This document shows positions 10,326 to 23,363 of a DNA stretch of 64,000 nt, piece after piece. The DNA lies in NCBI GenBank assembly GCA_018398585.1, contig JAGTTD010000005.1:15048355-15112354 (forward strand), given 5' to 3'. This stretch comes from Simmondsia chinensis. Lineage: Eukaryota; Streptophyta; Magnoliopsida; Caryophyllales; Simmondsiaceae. The stretch's first letter is position 1; each line of letters begins with the position of its first letter. The notes below the pieces were generated by a model. That model saw nothing but the letters and a program-made list of their open reading frames with translations. It did no database searches and was not told where the DNA came from. A program made the translations under genes and the position numbers.

Positions 10326-11634
10326 ATAACAATAATATAACAAAGTTGATTTTTGTATTTAAATAAGTAGGTTTGATTTTTGTATTTAAATAAGTAGGCC
10401 AAATCCATGCAAAGCCAAAAAAAAAAAAAAAAAAAAAAAAAAAAGGAGAGGTCAACATTAAGTTCTTAAAACGGATAGCCGCGCACTAAGGACGCACTTC
10501 TTTGCCCTGGCAAAGCTTGGCTTATGCATACCCTTTTCCTTAGTCAACGCATGGGTTATGTGACACAACACGTCAACGTGGCGTTACCTGATTCGTGGTG
10601 TGTTCAAGCAACCCAATACTAGCATTCCACGTAGTACCTGTCTCTTTCTTTCACTCAAAATTGGGACCTAATGTTAGGAACAAGTCTAACACATAGATAG
10701 TGGATAAATGTAAGATATTTATGAATGAGTTCTTCACTTGATTTCTTTTTAATGTTTATAATTTTATATAATTATTCTATTCTATTTATTTAATCTAAAT
10801 TGTTTTGGTTTTGCCCATTTTTTATTTTTAAAGGATAGTTTTTTTATATTTATTTTATAATAAAATTTATTTATTTAATGATTGATATTAGGAAAAACTT
10901 AAAAGATTAGATAATAATTTTATCTTAAAATAAAACAAATATATTTACAAAAAATTAACGGATCAATTTCAACAAATCTATAGATATTAGGAATGATTAT
11001 GGAAAAGAGGGAGACCAAATTCAAAAAAATTATAAATTAGTAAGGATTGACATAGTAAATAACTATATTAAATATTTATTTTAAAAAATTACTTGTATTT
11101 TAAATAATATTTTATTATGTTATATAAATGTATAATCAATATTATAATTTTTTCTATTGAAATAAAAATAATATAATGTCAATATATATTTTTTGAAAAT
11201 CATGTTTATTGTTTCTTAATTTTTATTATGAGGCAACGGTTAACAATCCCCAAATAAATATATAACTAATTATTCTTTAGTATCCTAAGAATAGGTTAAA
11301 TTATTCAATAATTTATAAACTTTATTTTTATTTTTTTAATCCATTGTCCAACTAAAATAATTTTCTAGTTCAACTATTAGTGATGTCTTGACCGTATTTT
11401 ATAAAACAAGTGATGTCCTACACTACGAAAGTGATGTCAAACACCAAAAATATAATCTTATAAATAAGAAAGGTGTCATCATAAATTATAGAAGTGAAAA
11501 ATTAAACTGAATTTTAGCTCAACAAACTATTTCACCCTCAGAATGAGCTGAAAATTTAAAATGAAAAATTTGTAGTCTAAAAAACTTGACGAAATATGTA
11601 TTGTATTTTTATATTTTGCATTTCATTATGTATA
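10326..11634. other. AT-rich spacer with a tandem 29-bp repeat and poly(A) tract
   Basis: Two copies of a unit containing gatttttgtatttaaataag lie at 10342-10399, followed by a run of 28 A (10417-10444). The rest is AT-rich with no coding region, RNA gene or element end that I can support. Confidence 0.6.
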
Positions 11635-13510
11635 TTGTAATTAGTCTTAGAAGTTAATTTCTATGTAGTTAAGTGCTAGGAGTAAGTTACATTCAAAGGC
11701 CACCAATGGCTCCCTTCCTCTTCCTGAACCAGCCAAAGGCCTCCTTAATGGCCATCAATGGACACTCTACTTCCCAGTCTAGGATCCTATGTAATTTCTA
11801 GTCTTTTGAGCTTCTAGATTGTACTACATATATGTTGCTTTGCCAATAAGATTTCACTCATCGAATTCAAATCTCACATATTGTTATGTTCTTTCTCAAG
11901 TCTTAGCTTTTTTTACTTGGTATTAGAGCGAATTTCGAACATCTATTTTTTCGTTTTTTTCCCCCTTTTCTGAAAGTTTTTGATCACCTTGGCCAAAAAT
12001 CTTTCTTTATTTTTAGTGTAGTTTTCTTGTCAATGTAAGACCTCCGATCTAATCAAACTTCTATCTTAATGACAACAACAAGGGGAGCTGTAGATACCCA
12101 CTCACCATTTACCTTCCTCTTTTGGATTACCGGGAGATGAACTTCATCGTCAATGTGCGAACAGGTTCTAATTACCCATATTGGAAATTATCCATTCAAA
12201 AGGTTTTTAAAGCAAAGCAACAACTAAGGTTTATTAATGTATTTTCGCAAATCCGACGAAAGTGCATCAATTTTGAAAATTGGAGTGCGTTTGATTCAAT
12301 GGTTCTTTCTTAGCTTATGAATTCTTTTTCTAAAGTAATCCATGAAAGTGTTGCCTGTCGTGAAATGAATCGTGAGTTAAGGCTTGATTTGCAGGAACGG
12401 TTTTCTCAGGGCAATGTTCCTCGAGTCTACAAGCTAAAACGTGAAATTTCGCAACTGCTGGGATGAACTGCATATCCTTGATGAGATTCTTCCATATACT
12501 AGTGCTTCAGATAAGGCCTTTGCCCACATACATGATATAGAAAACTTGTTAGATTTTTTCATAGGTCTTCGCTCATCCTTTTCTACTACTCATTCTCAAC
12601 TTACGAATACTGAGCCTTTGACTATTGTGGGAAAGGCTTACATTGTATTATGTTAGGAAGAGGAGCAACAAAGTATTGCAGGTGATAAATCCATTTTGCT
12701 TGAAGCGGTGGCTCTCATCACTGAGGTGAGAGGTTGATTTCCAAGGGTGATTCCGAGACTTTGACTGGACCACCTTCACATCATAATGTTTTGTTTGTCA
12801 TGTACTCATTGTAAGTGTCAGGACATACTAAGAATTGTTATTATGAATTGATGGGTCATCCATCAGGGTGGAAGCGAAGAGTCTCGCAACTGTTGGCCAA
12901 TCCACAAGCCGTCGCCGGCCTCACTGCCGACCAGCCTCCACCACTATGTCAAGATGCTAGGTCATAAATTTGCCAAGTCAAGTCAGGTCTCAATCTGCCA
13001 TAATTCTTGGATTATTATACCAAGGCTTATGATCACATGACATCATCGTTATGTAAAGATGATGTTTGAATTAATAATGGGATTAGACAGTAAAATTTTC
13101 CCAACGGGTCTAGTCTTCCAATTTCTCATGTATGGCGAGTACCCCTGGTATTTTGGATTTTCATTGCAATTTATTATCTATGAGCAAACTAGCTCGAGAC
13201 CGAAAATGTGCATTAATATTTTTCTCTAATTTCTGTATGATATAAGATCTACACTTGAAAAAGTTGATTAGAGTGAGTAGGCAATGAAACGGGCTATACA
13301 TTCTTGAACTACAATTGACGATAGTGCATGTAGTTGAGAAGGAGGTTTGTTTTGTTCTTTGGCATTGTCCATTGGGGGCCCATTCGTGTTTATTTTTTAA
13401 TTTGAATTTTAAGAATAATGTTTGTGTCGTGTGATTCATGTTACCAGTCTAAGTTGGTTAAATTGTCGTTTTGCGTTTTTATTAACAAGACTCGTTCTTT
13501 TGAGCTTATA
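11635..13510 (+). mobile_element. Copia element C, fragment 1: probable 5' LTR, PBS, gag, protease
   Basis: A tRNA-Met-type primer-binding site (tggtattagagc, 11918-11929, one mismatch) follows what is probably the 5' LTR (about 11635-11915, start uncertain). Gag follows at 12122-12740: SNYPYWKLSIQKVFKAK, MVLS and LDLQERFSQGNVPRVYKLKR are typical plant copia gag pieces, split by stops. A protease remnant with DHMTSS near 13030-13055 and GAG-pre-integrase pieces lead up to the break. Copia A was then inserted at 13510; the flanking reading frame resumes at 19464. Confidence 0.85.
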
Positions 13511-14381
13511 TGTTGGAAAAATGATACAAGCTAAACTTAAGTGTTACGGATAAATTTTCTAACCGTGCCTATTTACAGGCTGTTCACCATTATTAGTCAT
13601 TTAGGGTCATTAAAATTGTGACCGTTGGAAATTAAATGACAATATAGCCGTTGAAATTTATTACGTTCGTTTATAACGGTTGAGATTCATTACAGCCGAT
13701 GACTTAATGCTTGTTACCGTTATAGCCGTTGGAATTTATTGCACCCGTTCTTTTTAATACTTGTTATAGTTGTCTACACTATATATATACCATTAGCTAT
13801 AACAACAAAAAAAAAAACACTCTCGGTCTCTCTCTCTCTCTCTCTCGGTTTCTCTCTCTCCTAAAATTTGGGCAAAGTTCAAGGTACTCCTACCCGGCAA
13901 TTAACGAGTGCACGTTAAGGGTCGGACCGTGTAAATCCTGGAGGACGGCCGCCTACATATCTATTTGCACCGGAGCAGAGGCGAAATCGTGTTTTAGGAC
14001 GGTGGTATTTCCCACAGCACGGTATCTTCGGTATTTTCTAATCTACTCTCCCTATTTCGGTATTGTTTAATTGTCATGTTCATTTAGCTGGCTGCGTTTA
14101 TCCGATATAAAATTACTACAATATTTACTGTGTTATATCAAATTTTAACAATGCGTTTTGACTGTTTTTCAAGGTGAAAGTTTCCTGCATTTCCAGTTTA
14201 AGTTTAATGTAATTTTCACTTGCTATATGTTGTAATTTTCAGTTAATATCAGGGGCATTTTTAGGGCTATTTATATCGTATTTTACCGGTTATTTTTCGG
14301 TAGTTACAATGGTATTTTACTCTGTATTTTACACGTCGTTATACGCAGTATTGTCGTTGTACACGTCAGATATTTCCTACA
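13511..14381 (+). repeat. 5' LTR of copia A
   Basis: Contains a cluster of CCGTTGGA/CCGTTG motifs in U3 (13615-13735), a TATA-like ctatatatata (13780-13790), a (CT)n microsatellite (13827-13848 region) and a leader around 13865-14010 that is also conserved in the B LTRs. The open frame over it is present only because LTRs are duplicated. Confidence 0.92.
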
Positions 14382-17300
14382 ATCTAAAAGACTATTTTTG
14401 GAATGGCTAATAGCTAGATCTGAAAAAGGATATGTGTTATGCAGTGCATATATAGTCTGCTAGTAAAACTGAAAAATATATGTCACAGATGAATCTCTAT
14501 AGGTACCAATTGTAACCAGCCAGAGGAGAATAAGAATCATAGGCAGTCTTCGACTCAAAAGTTCTGGTGTTCTGGGAATTTCATATTTTACCCAAAGTTG
14601 GAAAGTTCATTGCGGTATACCAAAAATTAGATTAAATTTTCATTAAAAAAAATAGATGTGACATACCAAAAAGGATATGGGCTGGGAAAAGTGGTTATTT
14701 TTGAGTTTTTGGATAGCTCAGTTCCTGAAATAAAAAGTGATAGTTAAATGGGGCGCAGCAAAGATGTTCAATGAAATGATTATGAGGAATAAGGTCATTA
14801 GGCCTTACGAGAAAAAGAAAATGAAAGCCCATATGGATCTAAGGGTTTAAATACGATTGGGTCAACAATTGGGCTTTTAAGTGTAGAGGAAAAGGAAAAA
14901 ATGGAAATGAGACATACTTAATAATAAACCAAAAATTATACATGAAGTTTAAGTATGTGTATGTTTGATGATTTGGATTCCATACACTTTTCCTACTATT
15001 TATGTTGTAATTCAAAGGACCTAATTTTCAAGGTTGATATGAAAAAGGTTAGAAGGAAGCAACATAGTGTTTGCATGTGTGTATTACTTACATTTTATCA
15101 ATGGAAGTTAGATCCACATAAACCCTAATATAAGCTAGTGAAATGTGAGGGTAGTGCTATGGTATGACGCAAAATTCTTGTATTACATAAGAACTATTTT
15201 TACCACTAAGTAGCATGGATTTCCCACTATTTTTTAACACAACCTTTGATTCCCTTTTTGTGGAAAGAGGTGTTCATGCCTGAGACTAGTGGTTTATGTT
15301 GAAGTAATAAAGCTCTAGATTATCCTAGAGGATGTACCTGTTGACTTTAAAGGGCTCCTTATTTAATGGTTAGATAAAATACTATAAAATATTATGATTC
15401 TGATTTTCACTACCTTGAATTGTGGGGGCGTCTAGCCTATATAGGTTCTCTTGAATATATTATTGCCCTTCTAGTTCAAATGCATTAATTTTGACAATCG
15501 TGTAGCTAGTGCATTTGCGATTGAGGAAGGTCCTAAAATCCTTGATAACGTTATGAAGCCATAAGTGCACCTATTTCAAGAAGGTTTGTTGATAGCCAAA
15601 AATCTTGAATTATGATATTAAGAGAGAAATCTTTATGGGAAAATTAGAGGAGTTTTGGGATTCCTAAATAAAATAAAGTTTATGTGTTTAAAACTCCTCA
15701 TATGATATGTATCAAATCCTTAGATAGTAGCACCATAATTGATTGTTCCTGATCACACATAAACTTGTTTATGGTGGCAGTTTGTGTGTATGAAAAGTCA
15801 AGTTGATGAGATGCCTCTCTTTGGAAGAGTATGAATGCTATAAATACCATAAAGCTTTTCTCGAGTTAATATAAGAAACTTAGATGAGGCAGATGCGACA
15901 CCGATGTAAAAAAAATTTAATAAAAAAATAAAAAAAATAAAGGGATAATAGGACTTGTGATAATTTGTGAAAATTCATGAGTGATTTGGTGTGTTAGTCT
16001 CCATGATGATGTGTCTCATGTATTTTCTATGGCTATGTTTGAAGTATTGTGAATATGTTGTCACATGTTACTTGAAATGATGAAAAGCATGTTGTATGTT
16101 ACCGAATGCACTGCTGCATATTGTTCTGGGTTGTAAGATGTTGATGTGCATGCTATTATGGACACATGTTTCAGTTGTGCAAGCACGGTATGTTATGTAC
16201 GTACTACAGATTATGACTATTAACTGCTGAATTTGTTCTTGATATTGCAACTGCTATCTTTTGGGCAGTATACTGTCATTTTAAGTTGTCTTCTTGAATT
16301 CCAACTTGTGGTTCGAAAAAACATGATATGTTTGAGTATATGAGGACTGTATGTTGTCTTCAAAGACTTATTATGCCCTTAGGATCATTGTTTCATATAT
16401 TCCTTTCTAGTTTTTGGAAAAAGGAGTAAGGTGTAGGCCACATGATAACCTTGATTAGTCATAGGCTTGGCATTGAGCTTGTGCCTAGATGCCTTGTTTG
16501 GTTATTGTCATATGTTGTGTGCTCACGTTGACCGTTTGAATGACATACTATATGACCCTAGTGTTCATTTGATCAGAATAAAAATGTGGCATCACATCAC
16601 AAGCCAAATATACTAAGGTAATTGATAGTATTATGTTTTTGGTGAATAACACAACACTCGTCCCTTTATATCGTATATTAGTGGTGGACCTTGTCTACAA
16701 ATATTGATCCAAATAATGAATATTAAAGTACTCTAATTAAATTATTGAAGCACTAGTGAAGTACTATGAATGGGATTTATGTTGTAGTAGAGTCCGCGTT
16801 GTGTTGGGTGTTTGATCTCGTTGAGAGATATTCTACTAATTACAATATGTTTCTGACACCCCACTGAAACCTGCATGTTTTAGTTATCCTCTTAACACTG
16901 AGTTGGCCGGTAGAAAAATCTAACGGCCTAAGAATGCAGTGTGATACATTCCACTGTGGGGGGCTATAAGAGCACCCGAGAGCCTAAAAGGTATGTTGTC
17001 AGGTGATAATCTTTTCTAACTATTGTGTTTCTACCGTTGTTTGCTAGTTATAGCTAGCTCATGAAAATTTGTTATGGTGGAAACATTATTTGTCAATTGT
17101 CCAAAGTCGATGTAAATAGCTTAATGATGCTGAGCACTTGGGCTCAAGAACCTTGCAGAGGCTTAGGTGCCTTAAGTTGAGTTGTAAAAGGCATCTTGTG
17201 AATTATGGTCTTATGAACCTCTTTCTCTTGATATCACCAAAATTTGGTACAACATTGGTAAGACATGAACTACCTTTAATAGTAATGTCGCATGTACGCT

Positions 17301-17580
17301 AAGTACGATGAGAATGGGTATATGGTCCTTTGTGACCTAAACTAGTGATAATGTTTCACAATTGTGATGAGATGTGAAAGTGACAATTTGCGGTATATGA
17401 TTTTCGTGCCAACTGTATATATGATATACATACTATGTCAGTACTTGGGGTGGAGATGTAATTTTACTAATATGATGTGTGCTCTACTAATATGTTATAT
17501 TGACTCTTATTGAAGTTGGCAGGCGATGGAGCTAGTTATTTAATAGCTCATTGCAGGTACCTCAATGTGGGGGTAAGAGC
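14382..17580 (+). pseudogene. Decayed interior of copia A
   Basis: Mostly unreadable AT-rich sequence. Short stretches of copia RT/RNase H homology to B survive near 16540-16800, separated by stops. No gag, protease or integrase core could be recognised, and I see no other gene here. Confidence 0.6.
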
Positions 17581-17629
17581 AACTCGTGATTGATGTTGGC
17601 AGTAGTCAACTCTGAAGTACCGCTTTACT

Positions 17630-17900
17630 GCAATACAATGTTGAAGTGCCATTGTAGGGGCTTCCAGCTTCATCAGTGTCACTTCACTGTGACAGTCAAG
17701 CTGCAACTGCTGTGGCAAAGGACAAAGTTTATAATGGCAAGAGGAGACACATTCGTCTCAAGCATAAGATCATGAAAAGATCTACTAGAAAGTGGAGTGA
17801 TATCACTAGACTATGTAAAGTCTGGAAAGAGTCTTGCGGATCCGTTAACAAAAGGCCTTTGTCGTAAAATGATTGTAGAAACATCGAGGGGGATGGGACT
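17630..17900 (+). pseudogene. Copia A RNase H C-terminus
   Basis: Reads CDSQAATAVAKDKVYNGKRR (RNase H), HIRLKHKIMK, then DPLTKGLCRKMIVETSRGMG in shifted frames. Nearly the same segment occurs on the minus strand in B (23364-23663), which identifies A and B as one pol lineage. Confidence 0.85.
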
Positions 17901-18581
17901 GAAGTCTGTACACGAATAAACTATGATGTATCCAACCTGGGCTTATCAGGTTCAATGTGAAAAGTCATAGTTTTATTCAAGATATGCACTGTGTTTTATG
18001 TTGTCCCTCCCTATGGTGTGACAGTGCGGAGACGGGTCCAATGCCGTATGTTGGCGGTGTAAGCACGACTTGCACATGACGGACACTGTCTGGAGATGGG
18101 TCCAATGCTATATGTTGGCGGTGTAAGCACGACTTGCACATGATGGACACTGTCTGTATGTTACCAGGGGTAAGGTTGAGCTTTAGCTCTTAATGGACCC
18201 ATATCCATATGTTTGGTGGTGTGTGGTAACACACACTTGATGGGATCCACCTATATAGGTGTGGGAGTCTGGCCGCTCCCTATGAAGGATTAAGACTTGC
18301 CTTCTAGAGCGCCTATGAACATCCAGTATGAGCGCATGGCCGACTAAACGCTCCAAATCGCTGGTGTTGCCAAGATCTGGAGTTTGGTATGTGTCCAAGT
18401 GGAAGACTATACAACCCCTTGTGAGGTTCAAGACGAAAGTCACCTTGCAAGATGTTGGTCCCAAACTTGGATTACACTAGGTGACGATTCAAATCGCGAG
18501 ACATCGGCACTGAAAAACTGAACTCCCTTTGCCCAATCTATCCTTCTTTGTTCTCTTCCGCTTGTATCCTTTGTGGGAGAT

Positions 18582-19458
18582 TGTTGGAAAAATAATACAA
18601 GCTAAACTTAAGTGTTATGGAAAAATATTCTAACCTTGCCTATTTACCTGCTGTTCACCATTATTAGTCATTTAGGGTCATTAAAATTTTGACCGTTGGG
18701 AATTAAATGACAATATAGCCGTTGAAATTTATTACGTCCGTTTATAACCGTTGGAATTCATTACAGCCGATGACTTAATGCTTGTTACCGTTTATAGCCG
18801 TTGGAATTTATTGCACCCGTTCTTTTTAATACTTGTTATAATTGTCTACACTATATATATATCATTAGCTATAACAATAAAAAAAAAAAAAAAAAAACTC
18901 TCGGTCTCTCTCTCTCTCTCTCGGTTTCTCTCTCTCCTAAAATTTGGACAAAGTTCAAGGCACTCCTACCCGGCAATTAACGAGTGCACATTAAGGGTCG
19001 GACCGTGTAAATCCTGGAGGACAGTCGCTTACGTATCTATTTGCACCGGAGCAGAGGCAAAATGGTCTTTTAGGACAGTGGTATTTCCCACGGCACGGTA
19101 TCTTCGGTATTTTCTAATCTACTCTCCCTATTTCGGTATTGTTTAATTGTCATGTTCATTTATCTGGCTGCGTTTATCCGATATAAAATTACTGCAATAT
19201 TTACTGTGTTATATCAAATTTTAACGATGCATTTTGACTGTTTTTCACGGTGGAAGTTTCCTGCATTTCCAGTTTAAGTTTAATGTAATTTTTGCTTGCT
19301 ATATGTTATAATTTTCAGTTAATATCAGGGGCATATTTAGGGCTATTTATATCGTATTTTACCGGTTATTTTTCGCTAGTTACAATGGTATTTTTACTCT
19401 GTATTTTACACGTCGTTATACGCAGTATTGTCGTTGTACACGTCAGATATTTCCTACA
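18582..19458 (+). repeat. 3' LTR of copia A
   Basis: TGTTGGAAAAATAATACAAG to TTTCCTACA. It is preceded by the purine tract tgtgggagat (18571-18581 region). Highly similar to 13511-14381, including the CCGTTG cluster and (CT)n tract. Confidence 0.92.
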
Positions 19459-19463
19459 TTATA

Positions 19464-21700
19464 TACTGTGATATTTAGAGTGCTTATTTTACAGCTTATT
19501 TAAGTGGTGCCCATTATTTTTTGACCATTGTTTATAATTTTAGTTATTGTACTTGAATGTTTTTGATGAGGGAAGTCTCAAGCTCACCAGTTTCTAATGT
19601 ATTTTTGTAACATGGTTAGTGCACAGTTAGGGATGCAAGTCAAACACGTACAGAGTGATAATGGGCAAGAGTTCAGGTATGGGCCTTTATTGGATTTCTA
19701 TAAGGAGCGAGGTATCGAGTTACAAACCGAAACGGAATGGTGTTGTTGAAAGAAAGCATCATCAACGGTGTTGTTGAAAGAAAGCATCGTCATCTTCTTC
19801 AAGTAGGGCCAGCATTGCGTTTTCAAGATGGTTTACTTGTTCCTTTTTTGGGGTGAGTGTGTTTTAATAGCTGCTTATTTAATTAATTTTACACTGACTC
19901 CTTTGTTACAAAATAAGAGCACTTGTGGAGTCATGTTTGGTAAATCACCAAGTCTCAATCATTTGCAGGTTTTTGGAAGTCTTCATTATGCTCACAATAA
20001 AGATTGTACCAAAGCCAAGCTATGAAGTTGGGCCGCTTGGTGTGTTTGTATTGGGTAACATGGACAAAGGGATATAAGGTATACAATCTCGATGATCAAA
20101 TGATTTTTATTCCTAGAGACGTAGTTTTCTACGAAAATGTTTATCTTACCTTGATAAACAAGACTAAAATAACAGAGCTGAAAAATCGAGTGAATCACTA
20201 GGTTTTGACGCATGATGATTTCTTGGTCCTAGTTATCGAGACTCTAGAGTTAGTCCAATAACCTGGGGAATTGGATCAAACCAAAGCCAATACACATTCC
20301 GGTGCACAACGGCACCCACTACTGGCAGATGGATCTTCAGCTGAACAGCCAATGGTGGCCGAGCCAATGACCCAACTTGCGCTGGATGAGGTATCGGGTA
20401 GGGGGGCTTGGATTCGTTTAATGGTGGCCAAGTATTGAGATTACATTTGTGATGTACGAAGTTCTAGAGCCCATTGTCATGCTACCACTCTTTCGGTTAA
20501 CTCAGGTATAGTATATCTTTCATCACACTTTGTACCTAATGCACATTTTGCTAATCCTTATTTGGCTTTTATAAGGGCCATCACTATGTGTGACGAGCCA
20601 AAAACTTTTTCTCGGTCAGTTAAGTTTGAGCATTGGAGAGATGCCATGTAGAAAGTGAAAACGGCTTTTGGAACTGAATTAGACATGGACTTTGGAACAC
20701 TTTCTTCCCGGGAAGAAAGCTATCAATTTGAAGTGGGTTTGAGGTAAAATATAAATTGAGAGGTACAAGGCTAGATTGTTGCCAAATGGTACACAAAAGC
20801 AAACGGTATTGATTATCACGACAATTGACTCCGATTGCTAAACTTGTTGCAATTTGTTCTGTTCTTGCAGTAGTAGCTACCCGTGATTAGGTGTGCATTA
20901 GTTGGATGTGAATAATGGATTCTTACACAGTGATTTGGATGAAGAAGTTTATATGAAACTTCCTCTTCATTTTGAGAAACAGCATCGTCAGCGTCACATT
21001 TGTTGAATTTGAAAGTCTTTTTTATGGACGTAAACAAGCCTCACGTTATTGGAACAAGAAATTTATAATGACCATAATTAACTCAAACCTGCATCAGTCT
21101 GAATCGGACTATTCACTTTTTACTTATTCATAAAGATTTATTTCTTTAGCTGTCTTTGATATATGTTGATGATGCCATAATTAAAATAAATGATGTAGAT
21201 AATATAGTTAAAATTAAGTCCATACTTAACCAAAAGTTTGGGATAAAGGACCTTGGCCCATAGTATTTTCTTGGTTGTAAGTTGCTCGCTCATCCACTAG
21301 AATAGTGTTAAGTATGTGTTAGATATTTTAAGCGAAGTTGGGTTACTCTGGGGTAAGCCCGCCTCAACCTCGATAGTTCAAAATCATCATTTGGTTGATA
21401 AAGTGCGTAGATCTGTTGTGGACATGAGGCATTATAGACGTTTGGAGGGTGCTTGTTGTACATAACTATCACACAAGTAGACATCCGTTATTTTGTTCAC
21501 ATCTTAAGTCAGTTTATGCATGATTCTCGAGAGCCTCATCTCAAAGATGTTATTTGTGTTTTACGATATTAAAGGGGTGCCCTCAGGCAAGGCATTTTAA
21601 TTTCTCGTGAATGTGATCTCATGATATGTGTTTATTTTGACGCTGACCAAGTAGGTTGCCTCAGTATTCGATGTTCCACCATGGGTTTCCTTGTGTTCTA
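19464..21700 (+). mobile_element. Copia element C, fragment 2: integrase, RT, RNase H
   Basis: Immediately after the A insertion the integrase frame of C continues: GAHYFLTIV near 19510-19550, VKHVQSDNGQEFR at about 19645-19680 (second catalytic Asp), a disrupted QNGVVERKH region at 19730-19790, and DVVFYEN at 20120. RT follows in broken frames (WRDAM at 20635, YVDDAI near 21160, KFGIKDLGP at 21236), then the RNase H start (DADQVGC, STMGF) up to 21700, where B interrupts. Many stops. Confidence 0.85.
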
Positions 21701-21703
21701 AGT

Positions 21704-22744
21704 CAGTTTACAGCAGTAAATTGCAATAAAATCCAGCAGAAACAGTAAATTACAATAGAATACTGTAGCGGAATATTTATACGAAATTATGATATGAAAT
21801 ACTAAAAAAATGCAAAAATAATTTAGCAGAGAAATTAGTAAATTTGCAATAAGAAAAAAAAAAAGCAGAAAAGCAGTAAAAATGCAATGAAAAATTTAGT
21901 AAAGATTTACAAAATTTCATCAAAATAGCAACAAAATTTAACAGTAAAATTAGCTAAATTGCAGTGAAAATCCGCTGTAAAAATCCGCAACGAATTTGCA
22001 GTGTCAAACTAGTGAAGAATACCTCAACACAGCAATCAAATGTTACCGACAAGAGGAGAAGTAGATTGAATACCAAAGATACTATGCCGTAGGAAATACC
22101 ACTATCCTAAAAAACGATTTTGCCACTGCTCTAGTGCAAACAGCAGTATCGGCGGCCGTCCTCCAGGATTTGCACGGTCCGACTGTTAACGTGCACTCAT
22201 TAATGGTCGGGTAGGAAAGCCTTGAACTTTGCCTAAATTATGAAGCGAAGAAGAAGGATGAACAGGAAAAGATAGGAAGAGGAAGAAGGCGTGGGAGCTA
22301 TAAGTTATTTTTGATGATTTCTAACAGTGAAGGAAAATGGTGATTTATACTAGTGCTCTCTACACCTCAACAGCTAGAAATGGCCACCGAATTTAATTTC
22401 AGTTCTCAGCAGCTAGAAACGGTCGCTCAATTAAATTAATTATATAAACTGCTATACTAAATACGGCATTTGAAGTATATTTTCCGCCAAATAAATATAC
22501 CCGTTAGCAAAAAGACAACCCACACCCTCGTTCGAGCATGGCATAGCGGGCGGCGTGTGTGTGGTTCCCATTCTCTCACCCATGACTTATTTTAAATGTG
22601 GAGCTTACATATATCTATTTAAACTCAATAAAATTCTCCTCTTTTTTTTTATGTGGGGTATATACTTAGAGCCTTATATTATTTTCTAATATGGGATGTA
22701 GTTTTTCCATAACACTTAAGTTTAGCTTATATCATTTTACAACA
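21704..22744 (-). repeat. 3' LTR of copia B
   Basis: Minus-strand start TGTTGTAAAATGATATAAGC. It contains the conserved leader (acggccgccgatactgctgt region, about 22135-22175) and ends ...GCTGTAAACTG. Its partner is 27315-28350. Confidence 0.85.
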
Positions 22745-23363
22745 ATCTCCCACAAAGGATACAAGCGAAAGAAAAAGAAATAAGAATAGATTAGGCAAAG
22801 GAAGTTCAGTTTTTCAAAGCCGATGTCTTGTGACTTGAATCGTCACCTAGTGTAACCTAAGTTTAGGACCAACATCTTGTAAGGTGACTTTCGTCTTTAA
22901 CCTCACAAGGGGTTATATAGTCTTCCACTCGGACATAGACCAAACTCAAGATCTTGGCAACTCCTGTGATTTGGCGCGTTTTATCCGCCATGCGCTTGTC
23001 CTGGATATTCATCGGTGCTCTAGAAGGCACGTATTAAATCTTTCATAGGGAGTGGCCAGACTCGCATACCTATATAGGTGGATCCCATCAAGTGTGTGTT
23101 ACCGCACACCGCCAAACATATGGATATGGGTCCATTAAGAGCTAAAGCTCAACCTAACCCCCTGGTAACATACAGACAGTGTCTATCAAGTGCAAGCCTT
23201 GCTTACACCACCAAACATATGGCTATGGAACCGTCTCCGCACTGTAACACCATAGGGAGGGATAACATAAAACACAGTGCATTCCTTGAATGACACTATG
23301 ACTTCTTACATTGAACCTGTTAAGACCAGGTTGGATATATCACAGTTTATTCATGTATAGACT

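Larger units (their letters stand above)
13511..19458 (+). mobile_element. Copia element A (inserted in C), 5-bp TSD
   Basis: Two LTRs of 871 and 877 bp, TGTTGGAAA to TTTCCTACA, flanked by a perfect 5-bp duplication ttata (13506-13510 and 19459-19463). The 4.2-kb interior is heavily decayed. Only part of pol can be read: an RT/RNase H piece near 16540-16660 (YDPSVHL, then DSIMFLV), another at about 16700-16800, and the RNase H end at 17660-17880 (SLHCDSQAATAVAKDKVYNG, KGLCRKMIVETSRG). Its 3' untranslated region (17880-18580) matches that of B. It is younger than C because it interrupts C. Confidence 0.92.

Noticed and set aside
13729..19146. Similar plus-strand frames of 113 and 131 codons (13729-14070, 18751-19146)
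   Set aside because: They are the same stretch in the two LTRs of copia A. Similarity is due to LTR identity, not coding conservation; the leader region is shared at nucleotide level with B.
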